DNA of 64,000 nucleotides. It comes from Paragordius varius (taxonomy: Eukaryota > Nematomorpha). This document shows, one piece after another, positions 51,601-64,000 of this stretch. The translations under genes and the position numbers were made by a program. Location: positions 7,750,001-7,814,000 of the forward strand of contig OZ176054.1 of the NCBI GenBank assembly GCA_964247055.1. The letters are read 5' to 3'. Below the pieces are notes generated by a model that saw only the letters and a program-made list of their open reading frames with translations, was not told where the DNA came from and did no database searches. How positions within the stretch are numbered: the stretch's first letter is position 1; each line of letters begins with the position of its first letter.

Positions 51601-54600
51601 AATACCGATGACTTAAAACAGTCACCATATTTTACACAATTATCATCGATGCCAAATAATGAACTTGATCCTGTAAGTATTGGTGAAACGATATGGTTTA
51701 AGGTTCCTATTCAATCTTCCTCAATTATTCCGATGACTGTTCAACAGTCCTCACAAAAAGACACTATTCCTGTCAACGTACCCATGGAATATTTTGTTAA
51801 GGGCAAGGTACAGTTTTGTAGTTTTAAGTAACATTTATAATCTGATAATAACTATATATTGCTAGTTTTTTCATTAAAAATAATTGCCAGGCAGCATATA
51901 CAGCAAAGAGCTTTATTATTGGTAAATTACTAGAAAATGTCAAAAATAACCATCAGCTAATAATGTTTCTTTTGCTTTATTTGCTATTTACACAAATGAA
52001 AAACTAGGAATGTATATTAATTTATACTGTTTGTTAATTTATACCATAAATAAAAAAAATTCACGTAAATTATCTTGACATCCTAATTTTTAAATTAATT
52101 AGAAAGATGGAATTATATATGATTATTTATTTTTATATTTCATGATCAAAGGTGCAATTTTATGGACCCATATCACATACATCCTCTACTTGCCAGGTTG
52201 GTGTAGTTTTAGTTCAACCATTTGAATCGGTCGTCCTACTTACTCCCACAGAACACTCCTCTGCCCTGAAATGTTATGCAATTTGTGATAAATCTTATGT
52301 TGATGCCTTGTTTAACAAAGTATACAGACATTTTATTTTTTTAGAAGTATCTTTTGATTTACGCTATGCAATTAAATAAAGACTAAATTGATTCTCAAAA
52401 AAAAATTGCTGACAAAAATTTTGGTTGTTTCTACATACGCAAACACCATTTTTAACTAGGAAAATCGCGAAATTAAAAATAAACGCAACAAATAGGCAAT
52501 TGTCCTTCACCTATACTCATTTTTTTATATATATATTAATCAAAAGATTTCAAAAATTGTGTGATTCTAGGCTATAACTATAGAAACCAAAATATTCACT
52601 TTATTTTTTTTGTTTACAGGTTTTGGCATTGGGTTGTGACGGAACTTACAGGAGCACTAGGACCGGAAGGCAAAACACTAAAACACCTCCCTTAGTAAGT
52701 TCGACCCTTAAATCAGGACTTAATGCTAATCAAATTAGTACGGAGAATGGTAAATTTTTTGCTTGTGAACTGGGCCACGGTTTTTACCTTAAACCCAATG
52801 AATGCCTCAAAGCCACGTTTGAATGGGATAATCTTACACCCCTATCATCTGATATCCTGTTTAGTAATGGTATAGCGCATTTAAATTTTATGACAGGGGT
52901 GCCCGAACACAAATGACTTCGCGGGTCGCACTTGTAACCCAAAAAATCAGGCGGTCCGCTTTCAAAAATATTGGGCACATGAATACAATATAATAATATT
53001 TTCTCAGCAATTGGGAGTATGTTTCTTAAAATAGGACTAATTTGTTTAAGAAATACCGATTTTGTAGTAATACCATAATTTTGTTTGAAAATTATGGAAA
53101 TTTTGTATTCATTAGGTAATTTTCCAAATTTTTTGCCAGCGGCACATAATATATTTAAGAACCGCGTGTTGGACGTCCCTGATTTATTAATCTTTTAAAA
53201 ATTATATATGGATTGCTTTATATCAGGGCCGCCCAACCCAAATAGGTTTCTCGGGCCAAATTTTCGGATTGAAAATCCGACGGGCCGCATTCGCACAATA
53301 TATGGGACATTGTTTGATTAGATTTCAAACATAGGACTGTAAAGTTCATTGCCAAAATGCATAAAGATTATTCAGAAAATTTGTTGAGAAAATCAATTTT
53401 TTTTAGATTTTTATCAAATTTTGCATTTGTAATTACTCGCGGGATGTAAAAATGATTTGCAAGACCGGACCGCATGTTGGACACATCCATGCTTTACATA
53501 ATATAACACTTTAGATAGCAACGATGTTAGCAATCCTAATACATTACCTTACGCGGTTGGTGACCGAGTTGGGGTTTTAAGTCGCGATCCAGTTTTAGCG
53601 CTTAGGCGTACGGTTAACCCTCCTCAACCACAGACCCAATCAAATGACATGTTTGGCAATGGGTTATCTCCCCCAATAGATTCTGCTGATAGGTTAGTTT
53701 TCATTTCAAGTAAATTTTATCTAAATTTGTTTTAGTATTGAAAACTGGTTGGATTATTTGAATTTTTTTTGTATGTGGAAAGATTCCATAAGTAGAATAA
53801 TAGCTTAAAAATTTAAATAAATTGCAAAAATAAAAGTAATAAAATTACAGATTGTATCAGTTAATGACTATAACATAAACGCTTTAAATATAGAGCAAAA
53901 TAATTTTTTTTCAAAGTAAATAGTGGAAAATTAGTCCGTTTAAATTGTTTTTTATAGATGAAATGAATTTTATTTTTCTGTGCATGTATTATTAATATTA
54001 TTCTCTCTTAATTTATGTGTGATAATTTATTTTGGCACCCGCGATTATGTTTCAATAATATCTGTTTTATGTAGGGATGGTCAACGAAACCAAATATATA
54101 TAAACATTTCCAATTCTTAAAAAAAATAATAAAAAAAAAATCTATTTTTTTATGTTATTATTCATTTATATATAAAAACTAATTTTGAATCAAACGTAAA
54201 ATCCTTTTAATAATTTTTTTTATGAGGCTAAATTTTTTTTTCTTAACGTTTTATTTTTTTACCGTTTGATTCTTTTTACGAAATAACATAGCTAGAATCA
54301 AGATATCCCCTTTTCCCTCACTTCTTTTTCATTATCATCACACTTGACTATTCTGGCAACCGCGTTAACTACTTTAGTCTTTTGAACTGTAACCCACCAA
54401 CAAAACCATTTCGGATTCTTAACATTACTTCTTGCCCCCAAAGTTGCACTTGGTCGCAATTCCGAATCAAATAGTCAGTCCATCTTAAGTTCTGATCCCC
54501 ATGCGTAATTGTGTGAATTGGAATCTGGCTGCAAAAACATTGTCTGTCGGTGCGAATATTTTATTTCGATTACATTAACAGAGTTAAAAGTCAAATTGAT

Positions 54601-57419
54601 TAAAGCAAACGATAAGATAATAAAAAAAATTTTTTGGCCTACTACATTGGTCTCACCCATATTCCAAAGCTTAGATTTTATTATCCCGTGCAGTTAGAAG
54701 AAACGGAGTGGGATGCTTTAAGAGCAGTTGGAAAAAATATTTACACCGACGTACTTATAATGTTTGTGCAGCTAGATAGATTCCAATTACCGCAATTACA
54801 AAGGGAGGTACTCAATCCGTTTGGACAAGCAATGTTAATCCGTGATGGTTTTGTTGGTGGGTTACAGTTCAAAAGACTGGATTTGAATCTGTTTACGAAA
54901 TTTCCGCCCGTTTCACGGTAACGAGGCGTTATATAAGCTGATGATAATTTGAATGAACACGATTCCGAGAATAGTAGAGTGATTATAATGAAAAAGAAGT
55001 GCGGAATATCTTCTTTCTAGTTCTTTCCTAAGTTTTTTATTTTTTTACATTATATATATTTTTTAATATAATGTGTTCAAAAATAAGTTTACTTGTAGTA
55101 AAGGTAAAAATAAGGACGGACGATTATTGCTCCTATATATTTCCAATTGATATTTAACAATGTTTAGCATTTAATTTTATTTTTTTGTTTTCGTTTAACA
55201 CAGATTTGGTGGTAGTCAAAGCAGTTTGTATAGCATGTCGAGTGTTTTTTCATCCTATTCAACCACATGTCCCACAACGTCACATCATAACAAACATCAG
55301 AATGGCACCACCGATAAAAATAGCGGTCGACAAATAAAATATGGCACAGTACGATACATTGGACCCTTACATTGTGATCCTAAACCATTGTGGATAGGGA
55401 TAGAGTTAGATTTAACATTGGGAAGGAATGATGGGTCTGTTAAAGGAACTAGGTGCGTAGTAATACACCGTTTTTATAAATTTGATTTTTTTTAAATATG
55501 CTTAGCTTAAAAGCTCAATTTAAACTATTTTCGCTTAAAATGTGAATAATTTCAATGATATAATTGATTTTATATATTATGGTACATTTTATTCTTTATA
55601 AGAAAAGTATAAGTCGTTTAATTCATCTTAAATAATTTTAAAACAAAATATATTTTGATCCTAGCCATAGGTCCTAGAAACAATATATAGGGGGAAACAC
55701 AGCGTTTCGAAAAGTTTTATACCTAATAAAAGACATTTTTATGTTTTTCTATTCATAGCATACTAAAAACAGAGTATATACAATTTCCTTATCGATTGAA
55801 TTCTTTCCTTTTTTATGCCCGTTTCCATCATTAGATATTTCCAATGTGCTCCAAAACGTGGGATTTTCGCACAACCTGACCGTGTGTTTAAAATTGATCC
55901 CGATTCAGATTTTGCCATATCCCCAGATGCTTGTCCCAACCTAAATCGTTCCTCATTATCGCATTCTAGGACATCGCTTACCTCACCATCAACGACACAC
56001 ATGTTGAAAAAAAGTCAACATTTAGTCTCAAGGTAAACCCTCTTTGAATAAAATAAAATGTATTTTACTTTAATCTCTATGAAATATCTTTCTGATGAAT
56101 TTTTAGGCAATAAAACACTTGCATGAACAGATTTTCACACACTCTGCAAATTTTTAAATTTATAATTGGTTAAAGTTGTATTTACCTTCTTTACAAGAAT
56201 TAGAAAGTAAGTTTATGCGTATTTTTCATACATTTATATGGATTAAAGGAATAGAAAAATATTTGATGATTATTAAATTCTTCTAACAATATAATGTTCT
56301 ATATTTTTAGTTATTTAAAATGCTTAAATTTTCGTACTTTTTGCCAACGGTTCATGATGCTCATTAATCAATTTATAATTATATAAAAAAGTCAGCAATC
56401 TAATAATTGTATGTATTAAATGTTATTCCCAACTTAATTTTAAAAGTAATTATCGCTGGTCCCCAAATCTTTATATTATAGTGGGATGCGGACTCCAGTA
56501 ATTACGAATTCTCCAAGAACATCCTTAATAAATCAACAATCACATCGATTAAACTCTTTGGGTGGGACCCTTTCTCTAGCAGGCAGCAGAGAAAGTTTGA
56601 ACTCAAACTTATCATTCATAAGTAATGCTACTTCACGGATACCTCAACTTAAAAAATCTCGGTATAATTCAGTAAAAAAATCAAAAATTAAAAAGTATAA
56701 GAATTAATATCATCGAAATTTATAAAATTCAAAAATACCCCTTTAAAGAACTTAAATTTTATTTAGATTAATTTTATAACATACGATAATATTGATATTT
56801 TTAACTGAAATTTGATTTACATTTTAATTTTATACAGTATTAACCAAAACACCCATGAAAAGCCTAGCAGCCTATTGCACAAAAACACCATCCTTAATTC
56901 ACAACAATCTTTAGTAGCTAATACCAATCGACCAACATCTAAACCATCATCAACACTTAATTTTGATGCCAATAAACTCAAAGTATTAGAAAAAGAATTA
57001 ATGGAGTTGACTCATGAATTGGCCCGAATCCGTAGTTTGGAGGAATCGCATAAACTTGAAATTTCGCGATATAGCACTCTTTTGAATGAGGTTTTATTTT
57101 TTTAAATAAAATTTTTTTTATATTTTATAACTTTTTTTACAGTAAGAATTTTTTAATATATGGAGTATAAAAAATGAAAGGTTGTCATTTTACAAGCAAA
57201 ACCATATTTTTATGAATTTTTGAGAAATAAGCTATGTGTTATTAAGGTTGTGGGAGTACATTTTTCATCTTTTTTCAGCCATAATCATATGGGTTAAAGA
57301 ATTAAAGATCGTATGTGGTTATTGTAATTAAAAATGAGAGTTTTTACTTTTTAAAATTATTCCGTATATCTTCAATTTTTATTGTGCTATCATTTAATGA
57401 ATATTTTACTCTGTTTTAT

Positions 57420-57459
<40 letters not shown>

Positions 57460-60400
57460 AAGTGAGGAATGTACCACATTAAATTGTCAAATGGAGGAAT
57501 ATCAAACGGAAATGAATGAACAATTGCACCAATTTCGAATTCAAATTGAAGAATTCGAAAAACAAAACGAGGATTTGGAACAAAAATTGACAGATGAAAA
57601 AAAGTTTCATTTATTTTATAATTATATTTTTTTTGTTACATTTAGCATATATAAAACTTTCAAAGGATTGAGTTTTGTAACTTTTGGGCACTATTTTTTA
57701 GATAGAGTGTATGATAATTTTTCAGGATCAAAAATAATTAAGTCTAAAGCGCCATATTAAAAAATGCCTCAATAATAGGAAACTCCTTTATTAGTTCTAA
57801 CATTTTAAAACTTATCAACCTTTTGGGGTAATTCAGTACCTTTTATCTAAAAAGTGGGCTAATTCAAAAAAATGCATTATTTTCTATTAAGGCGCATGAT
57901 TATTTATTGAATTTAAAATATCAAAAAAACATGATGTTATAAATTCTCGCCGCCATTTTATTTTTATTTTTTTTATAACTATTATCAACAAGCAAATTGT
58001 ATATTATGGTTAAAGTGTAATTAATATCTTGAAAAGGTTAATTAATTCTAGCATTAAAATTTTGATATTTATTGATTTTAATTTAGCTGTTTTAATCAAG
58101 TTTTGGTCTGATCCTCTTTTAGAACTGTAACCGGAGGTTAAAAAATTGTAAAAATATAACCTTTTTTAAATTAAACAGTAAAGCAATGGTTAATAATAAA
58201 ATTTTAACCAAAACATTTTACAAATCTACTTAATTTACCATTTTAATCTCTGGGTGCAAAACTACCCTAAAATTTAATCGCTACAAAAAAAGGAAAAGGT
58301 AACGAAGTGTTAATGGAAAATTATTATATGTATATGTATTTATATAGCAAAGTTGAAGATTTGAATTATCAATTGACGGAGATGAGTATAGTTAAGGAAG
58401 ACTCATTATCTGATGAAAAGGCCCCTGGTAATTTTCTATTTTATACATGATAAAATTTAACATTTTTGTAACGGATTATTATTTATAAATAAAAAACAAA
58501 TTCAATAAATTTAATAGATGAAAGTTGTATTTTTTATGAAACTTAATTAAAATTGTAACAATGTTTCATTAAATATTAGTAATTATATTTACAAAATATT
58601 TTTTGTGTAATTTAGAACAAATAAATTATCTTGAAAGACCGGAATTTGCGCAAATGACGGAAAGGATAAAAAGTAATTAGTTTTTATAATAATTTTAAAA
58701 TTTTTAATATTACGTTATCGATTATTTAAATATTTTTGTAGGTTTAGAATCCGACTTAACTAACGCAAATGAAACAAATCAAAAACTTATCAAGCAAAAT
58801 CAAGAACTGGTATATAATTAATTATATTTTATACACGCGTCTAGTTCATAAAAGATTAGTTTTTATCTATTGGCAGATAGCATATTTAGCATTTACCAGG
58901 CAATATTTTTGGCTAATAATTATTTTTTTTCACTTTATATTATTAACCGATAATATTTTGGTTTGCTATATATGTTATCTGTCTTAATAATGAAAAATTG
59001 CAATGTATATTTAATCATTCTCAATAAAACGTATTAAAACGTAAAATAACCAGAGATAAAGTAAATACATATGTATTTTAATGGTTGCTTTTTTTACACT
59101 ATGCTGGGCGATTTGCAATACAGTAATGTATGGGAAAAAACAACAAAATATTGAATAAAATAAACATAATATTGTAAGAACGGAATAAATTGTTTATTAA
59201 CATTTTGTTGTTTTTTCTATCCTATACTGTGTGTTACAAATTGACCAATTATAGCATGAAATAAGCATTCAATACCATGGTGTTTCTTTGAAAGTAACTT
59301 CGGTTAGTATCTTAAATTTTAGATTGTATATTTTTAAAACATGTATAAAAAATCCAATCAAAGTGTCCATGTTAAATTGTTCTATAAATATATATTAACC
59401 AAAAATTAATTTCATAAATTACTGAGTTATTGATATTGTTATTTGGTTTAATATACCATTTACAGTTCAAATTCACCCTCGAACAATTCGAATCAACCCC
59501 TAAATAAATTGTGTGTTTTTTAAGATTAATAATTACTTTTTTTTATAATATATTCAAAGTTTGAAATTCTGGTTAAAAAATGCTGAAAAAATAAAAACTA
59601 TGTCGTAAAAATATATTTCATATTATTGATGAGTTATATTATCCCTAAAACACATAATATTTATTAGGGATTTGAATTGTTCAAGGATGAATTTGAATTG
59701 TAAATGTTATATATTATTAATATGCAGAAAAATCAAATGGCGGAATCCGTAAAATTGTTTGCTCAAATGAAACATGAAAACGAAAAAGCTCTGATAGTTA
59801 ATCAGCACGATAAAACACACATTACCGAAATGGCACAGGAAATTGACAAATTTAAAGCGGATTTAAGTCAAAAAGTAGGACATTTTTTAAAACCTTTTTG
59901 GTTTATGATGGCATTTATAAAGTTTTAATATTATATGATTATCCAAAAATTGTTATTAATATCTTTAAATCAACCATTTGGCACCGTCTACCTTTCTATA
60001 AAGAATGGAACACTATAGACATTTCTGTTAAATTAAATTTAATTTTTTAATTAAAAAACGTATTAAATAAATTTTTGGTCATATAAAATGAGTTTTATTC
60101 TCACTATCCATCAATTATATATGTCTTAATATTTAATACATATTATCAATTCAATAACTTTATGATTAATGTATCTTTAACGCTATTTAGGAAAATGAAA
60201 TAAACGAATTTAAAAACTTGTATGACCAAAATAAATCAGAACTAGTGAAGATTTTGGAAGAAAATAAACGACAAAACATCCAAATCGCAAAACTTAATAC
60301 TGAATTGGCCCAGGTTAAACAAGAATCATCGGAAAAAGTATGTTTAGATTAATAATTTTTTTATTATATATGAACCGACAAACTGTGATACACAGTATGC

Positions 60401-63398
60401 GTTTTAATGTTGCTTATTTTCTATAGTTGGGCAATTTGCAACTCAGTAGTGTATGGAAAAAAACAACAAAATATTTAATTTAATAAACAAAGTTATGAAT
60501 ATAAGAAAGGTAAAAATTGTTTATATAATATTTTGTTGTTTTTTCCATACACTACTGTGTTGTAAATTGCCTAACTATAGTGTGAAATAAGCAACCATTA
60601 AAATTCATACTGTAATTAATATGAAAATAATGATTTTACAAAATTTGTAATATCAAACTAAAAAATAAAGTGTATTTTTCCTTCTTTAAAGGTAACCCTA
60701 TGGTATTATTAAATTCTTTTTAACGTTGACAGTAATGAAAATTGTCAATATTTATTCATCATTCAATATGAATTTATATATATATATATATATTGCCTTA
60801 TATAGATTGATAATATGACTCTTGAACGTAAAGTTTATTCCTGTGAACTGGACAAAATGCAAAATGAGCATACTCAATTAAAATTGGAATTGGAAAAGAC
60901 ACGGCAGGAAATGTATTCTATAATATCATTTTTTTAATTTTGTCATTAAGGATTTGAGATTAATCATTTTTAATTTGTTATAATATTTATCTATAGAGAA
61001 CGGTTATATTTTTATGAATTTAGCCATCGTATAAAAACATTTTTTACCCTTAATAATTGAAAAATTTTGTTTTTAGAACAAACTTATCAAAAAATTATGG
61101 CGATATGGAACAAAGCCGTATAAAATTGGCCTCTCAATTGACTCAATTGCAATCCATACAAGTAAAATATGTTTGTTAAAAAAACTAATTTTATACGCAT
61201 TAAATTTAACTTTAAGGCATTATTATATATTTCAAATATCTTATTTACTTTATTAAACACATGTTTATATTGGTTAAATTTTTTCAAATACTTTATACTG
61301 CGTTAACAGGATTCGCAATTAATGGTTATTGATGCACTTCAAACTGAAAAGGAATCAGCCCTATCCGAAATTAAACTTTTGAAAGCTAAATTAGAAAGCG
61401 CTCCCCTAAATAATGGGCACATCGATCATAATGGTAAATTGTTTAACTTTTAAAACTAAATATATATATATATATTTTAATTAAATTATGGTATGCTTTT
61501 ATAAATTAATTGTATTTTAAAAGCTATTTCTTTATCCTAGGAGGTGATTTAAATACGTCAAAAGACACTGATGAAGACCACGCGGCCAACATTCATGAAC
61601 AATGTCTGATCAAAGTATTTAAACTAAATTAGTTAAATTTGAATATATAGGGTAAAAGTTAAAATCACAAAGGCAGAATGTAAAAATAATATATTTTAAA
61701 ATTATTTTTTGATGCTCAATAATCTCTATACATCATATTATAGTCATGTTATAAGTTTACGTCTCTCTCCTTTATTCCCAACCCAAAATAATATTAATCT
61801 TAAAAAATCATTTTTTTTAAATTTAATTTACAAATTTATTTTTCATGATTTGCCTTTATAATTAATTTTTACTGTAACACAACATATCCATATATTTGCG
61901 TAGCAAAAATTCTTAAATTCCGTTTTGGTTGGTATGAATCAACAAAATGAGAAATTGCAAACTCAAATTAAGGAATTGAAAAAACAGTTTTCTAATGGTT
62001 ATGAAGCTAACAGCAAATATTCGGAAGAAAATTCGGATACCGATGAAGAGGGCATTACAAAAGGTAAATGTACATCAATAATATCACTCTTAAATCATTT
62101 AATTTGTTTTTTTATACATCGTTCGTTTTCTTATAAATCGCTTTCATCTCATATATTAACGCATTTATACAAAGACACTGCATAATGATTTTTAATCTAA
62201 TACTATTTTTTAATGATTAACTATTAAGTTTAGTTCATTAAGATAACGTGAAAATGGCTTGTTATGGAAAATTCACGAATATTTTATCGTTTTTATTATT
62301 TAAACCACAGTCTTTGTTATGCATGAAAAAGTGCGGGCTTAGCCTGACTTATAGACTTTCTTTTCAAAAATGTTTATTCAGTATAAGGAATAAATATGCA
62401 CTTTGTTAATAAAGATTATTAATATGTAATAATGATAGAACGAAATGGTTACCATGGTGATCAAGCAAATGGTAATTCAATTACACTGCAAACTACTCCA
62501 AGTCTAAGTAGCAGTGGGGATTTTTCCATAGTACAGCCTTCAAAAACATCATCGTCTCTTACCACCCAATTTTCTACGGCTTCAAATAGGTTTATATTCT
62601 AATGTTAAAACTTAATCATTTGAAAATTAAAATTTTTTAAAGATAAACTTAAAAAATAGTAAACGACTAATATTTTATTTAAAAGCCGCCTTATTTTTTT
62701 ATATTAATGTAACCTATTTTAGGTTGGACGATATAAAGAATAAAATTTTAAATTGGTAACTTCAAAAAGAAATATTATTTAGGTTATATAAAAAGGAAGA
62801 ATGAATATGGCTTTCCTTTTAAAAATTTTAGTCTTTTGGTTTTGTCTGTAAATTATTGATTTTTACTCTATCTATTATCATTTTTTACCCATAAATAATA
62901 TTTCAACTCAATAATTATCTGACCAGCCTTTCAAGTTAGTCATGCGCAATCCTCTTTATTGCTTTTGTGACAAATGAGTAAAATATAAGGTTAGTTATTA
63001 AGATCTTAATGATTTTCATACCATGTATTAATTTTCCTTTGCGATATTTTTAGTAGTTTGCAACATATGTAAGCGCAGACTTTATTCTGCATTTTATTTT
63101 ATAACTGCTCGCTTTTATCAAAATAACCAATTTTAGCGTGTAATTATCTATTCTTTTACTTAAGCTATATTAGTTTCAATAATATGAAACAAATTTCAGG
63201 ATGTGTTAAATGGTTTACTACAAAAGCCTTAGGTTTAAAAAATCTAGGTTTTATACTTACTTTAAATGCTGTTTTAATTTTCCAAGGAGAATATAAAGTT
63301 TTAGTTTTACAATAATCCGAAATTTGGTAAAATATTTTACATTAAATGTTATTGCTATATATGTATGAGTGTGTTTTAGTTAGAGAACTTTTAAGGTT

Positions 63399-63443
<45 letters not shown>

Positions 63444-63781
63444 CTTTAGTCCCAATGATTCCAAACACATAATAATCAATGCTGGAGAGCTACAAAGCTC
63501 CAAAAAGTATAGAAAACGGCTCTCAAATCCGGCCGATCTTTTGTTCAACAGAATTCAACGCATGGCTAAACAGCGTACACTTGAAAAACGAATGTATTGC
63601 GATAATTGTCAAGTTTTTGATGCCCATGAAACTGAAAATTGTGATGTCCCTCCCAAAGATTATGCGAATGATACCTCAAACGATAATATAATAATATCAA
63701 AAGATTACAAAATTAGCAATGGAAAAAATATGAATCAAAATACGAAAGAATCATTTACGACACGTATTTCCTTGAAAAATG
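48614..63781 (+). CDS. CLIP-170-like microtubule plus-end protein (3' end beyond window)
   Basis: Cytoplasmic linker that tracks growing microtubule ends. Twenty-three exons: 48614-48656, 50895-50993, 51455-51807, 52152-52229, 52620-52869, 53515-53692, 55204-55452, 55835-56032, 56482-56661, 56838-57090, 57458-57603, 58348-58427, 58616-58672, 58742-58809, 59728-59874, 60191-60337, 60806-60912, 61077-61161, 61310-61433, 61541-61614, 61904-62063, 62439-62589, 63450-63781. They give 1186 residues in frame. Order: CAP-Gly 1 (about 124-265, divergent), CAP-Gly 2 (about 286-440; GTVRYIGP, LGRNDGSVKGTRYFQC), a Ser-rich linker (SRESLNSN), and heptad coiled coil (about 565-1000). A zinc knuckle follows (63598-63642; CX2CX5HX4C, MYCDNCQVFDAHETENC), matching the first knuckle of CLIP-170. 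The last exon ends in phase 1, so coding continues. The first two exons rest on phase and position only. Confidence 0.87.
49868..50417 (-). mobile_element. TTAA MITE (family E, copy 5, inverted)
   Basis: In intron 1 of the CLIP-like gene. Left TTAAACACTTGGATGCAA, right GGGGTATTTATATACCC then TTGAATCAAAGTTTTAA. Reverse orientation and diverged. Confidence 0.7.
52894..53182. mobile_element. hAT-like MITE (family K, copy 1)
   Basis: CAGGGGTGCCCGAACA at the left, TGTTGGACGTCCCTG at the right, flanks TTTTATGA and ATTTATTA (two mismatches). It is in the intron between the CAP-Gly 1 and CAP-Gly 2 exons, starting 24 bp after the donor. Confidence 0.7.
53224..53491. mobile_element. hAT-like MITE (family K, copy 2)
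   Basis: CAGGGCCGCCCAACCC at the left, ATGTTGGACACATCCATG at the right, flanks CTTTATAT and CTTTACAT (one mismatch). It ends 23 bp before the next exon, inside the 3' splice region. Confidence 0.75.
54378..54912. repeat. Inverted pair of coding-like segments in a CLIP intron
   Basis: Segments at about 54378-54580 and 54690-54912 are inverted copies of each other; CAGTCTTTTGAACTGTAACC and its inverse lie at the outer edges. The right copy has an open plus-strand frame of about 100 codons from 54616 with FQLPQLQREVLNPFGQ and NGFVGG-like IRDGFVGGLQFKRLDL. The left copy encodes a degraded version on the minus strand. Both are less AT-rich than the surrounding intron. The family was not recognised; probably remnants of a mobile gene. 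Confidence 0.5.
57424..57456. repeat. (AT)n microsatellite at a CLIP splice acceptor
   Basis: The run ends in TATATAG, used as the acceptor for the exon starting at 57458. Confidence 0.85.
57888..58070. repeat. Interspersed repeat M, copy 2
   Basis: Same ordered blocks as 43440-43640 (GCATGATT, GCCGCCATTTT, TTGTATATTATGGTTAAA), in a CLIP intron. Confidence 0.4.
59066..59279. mobile_element. Tc1/mariner-like MITE (family A, copy 2)
   Basis: ATTTTAATGGTTGCTTTTTT on the left and GAAATAAGCATTCAAT on the right, with AACAACAAAATATT and AACATTTTGTTGTTTT as inner inverted blocks. In a CLIP intron. Confidence 0.65.
59452..59711. mobile_element. Foldback MITE (family C, copy 2)
   Basis: ATACCATTTACAGTTCAAATT on the left and GAATTTGAATTGTAAATG on the right with subterminal inverted units. 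It ends about 16 bp before the CLIP exon at 59728, so it supplies much of that exon's 3' splice region. Confidence 0.7.
60390..60614. mobile_element. Tc1/mariner-like MITE (family A, copy 3)
   Basis: Best copy: CAGTATGCGTTTTAATG on the left, CATTAAAATTCATACTG on the right, and long inner inverted blocks GTAGTGTATGGAAAAAA and TTTTTTCCATACACTAC. In a CLIP intron. Confidence 0.8.
63403..63437. repeat. (AT)n microsatellite before the zinc-knuckle exon
   Basis: AT run ending about 12 bp before the acceptor of the exon at 63450. Confidence 0.85.
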
Positions 63782-64000
63782 GTATGTATGCATATTTAAA
63801 AGTATAAAAAATGTTTTTTAAACGATTCATATTAAAATATTTCATACAAATATTTTATACCGAAATGGACCGCTATTAAGTTGCAATTAATTAATAAGTT
63901 TTTGTGATAATCTTTTCATAAGACTTTTAGTAAACGGATTTTGTCATCTATTTTTTATATATCTAAAATATTATTTAATAAATGGGTTATCATTTTTGCA
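63782..64000. other. Start of the next CLIP intron
   Basis: Begins at a GTATGT donor. No further exon was seen before the window end. Confidence 0.5.

Noticed and set aside
54616-54921. Open frame considered as an exon of the CLIP-like gene between the two halves of CAP-Gly 2
   Set aside because: The exons 53515-53692 and 55204-55452 already join in frame without it, it ends in a stop, and it has an inverted copy next to it.

Overview
This is an AT-rich (roughly three-quarters A+T), intron-rich and transposon-rich stretch of an animal nuclear genome. Five conserved animal-type genes can be rebuilt from it: a trypsin-like protease, a soluble inorganic pyrophosphatase, VPS18, the RNA polymerase II CTD phosphatase FCP1 and a CLIP-170-type microtubule plus-end protein. 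There is also one intronless rhodopsin-like GPCR. The phylum cannot be fixed by eye. Several introns are only 23-32 nt and tend to lie near gene 5' ends, while others are kilobases long and full of transposons. That mix recalls the short 5' introns described for schistosome flatworms, but this is inference only.

Layout. 1-1352: gene-free, with one hAT-type MITE. 1353-4337 (+): trypsin-like protease, first exon not found. 6117-8272 (-): inorganic pyrophosphatase, last few codons not found. 8273-15030: gene desert with TTAA-flanked MITEs, foldback elements and a large hairpin element built of 21-bp repeats. 15031-25010 (-): VPS18, 27 exons. 25066-37857 (+): FCP1, 8 exons; its start codon lies only 55 bp from that of VPS18, head to head. 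FCP1 intron 2 holds a hAT element and Helitron-like sequence. Intron 4 is almost entirely one 5.7-kb palindromic element, itself interrupted by a LINE copy with a twin-priming-type 5' inversion. 39311-41077 (+): GPCR. 41078-48613: transposon-rich intergenic DNA with a frameshifted relic of a repetitive protein family. 48614 to beyond 63781 (+): CLIP-170-like gene, 23 exons seen, cut off by the window end.

The genes do not form a pathway. VPS18 acts in endolysosomal tethering (HOPS/CORVET), FCP1 recycles RNA polymerase II, pyrophosphatase removes PPi, and the CLIP binds microtubule plus ends. Exon boundaries were set by hand from GT-AG sites, reading-frame continuity and remembered family motifs. 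Every VPS18, FCP1 and CLIP junction keeps frame, which is the main internal check. The other notable feature is the number of distinct non-autonomous transposon families. Three of them (named B, C and D here) have unrelated bodies but the same ATACCATTT terminus and the same subterminal ~21-bp tandem repeats.
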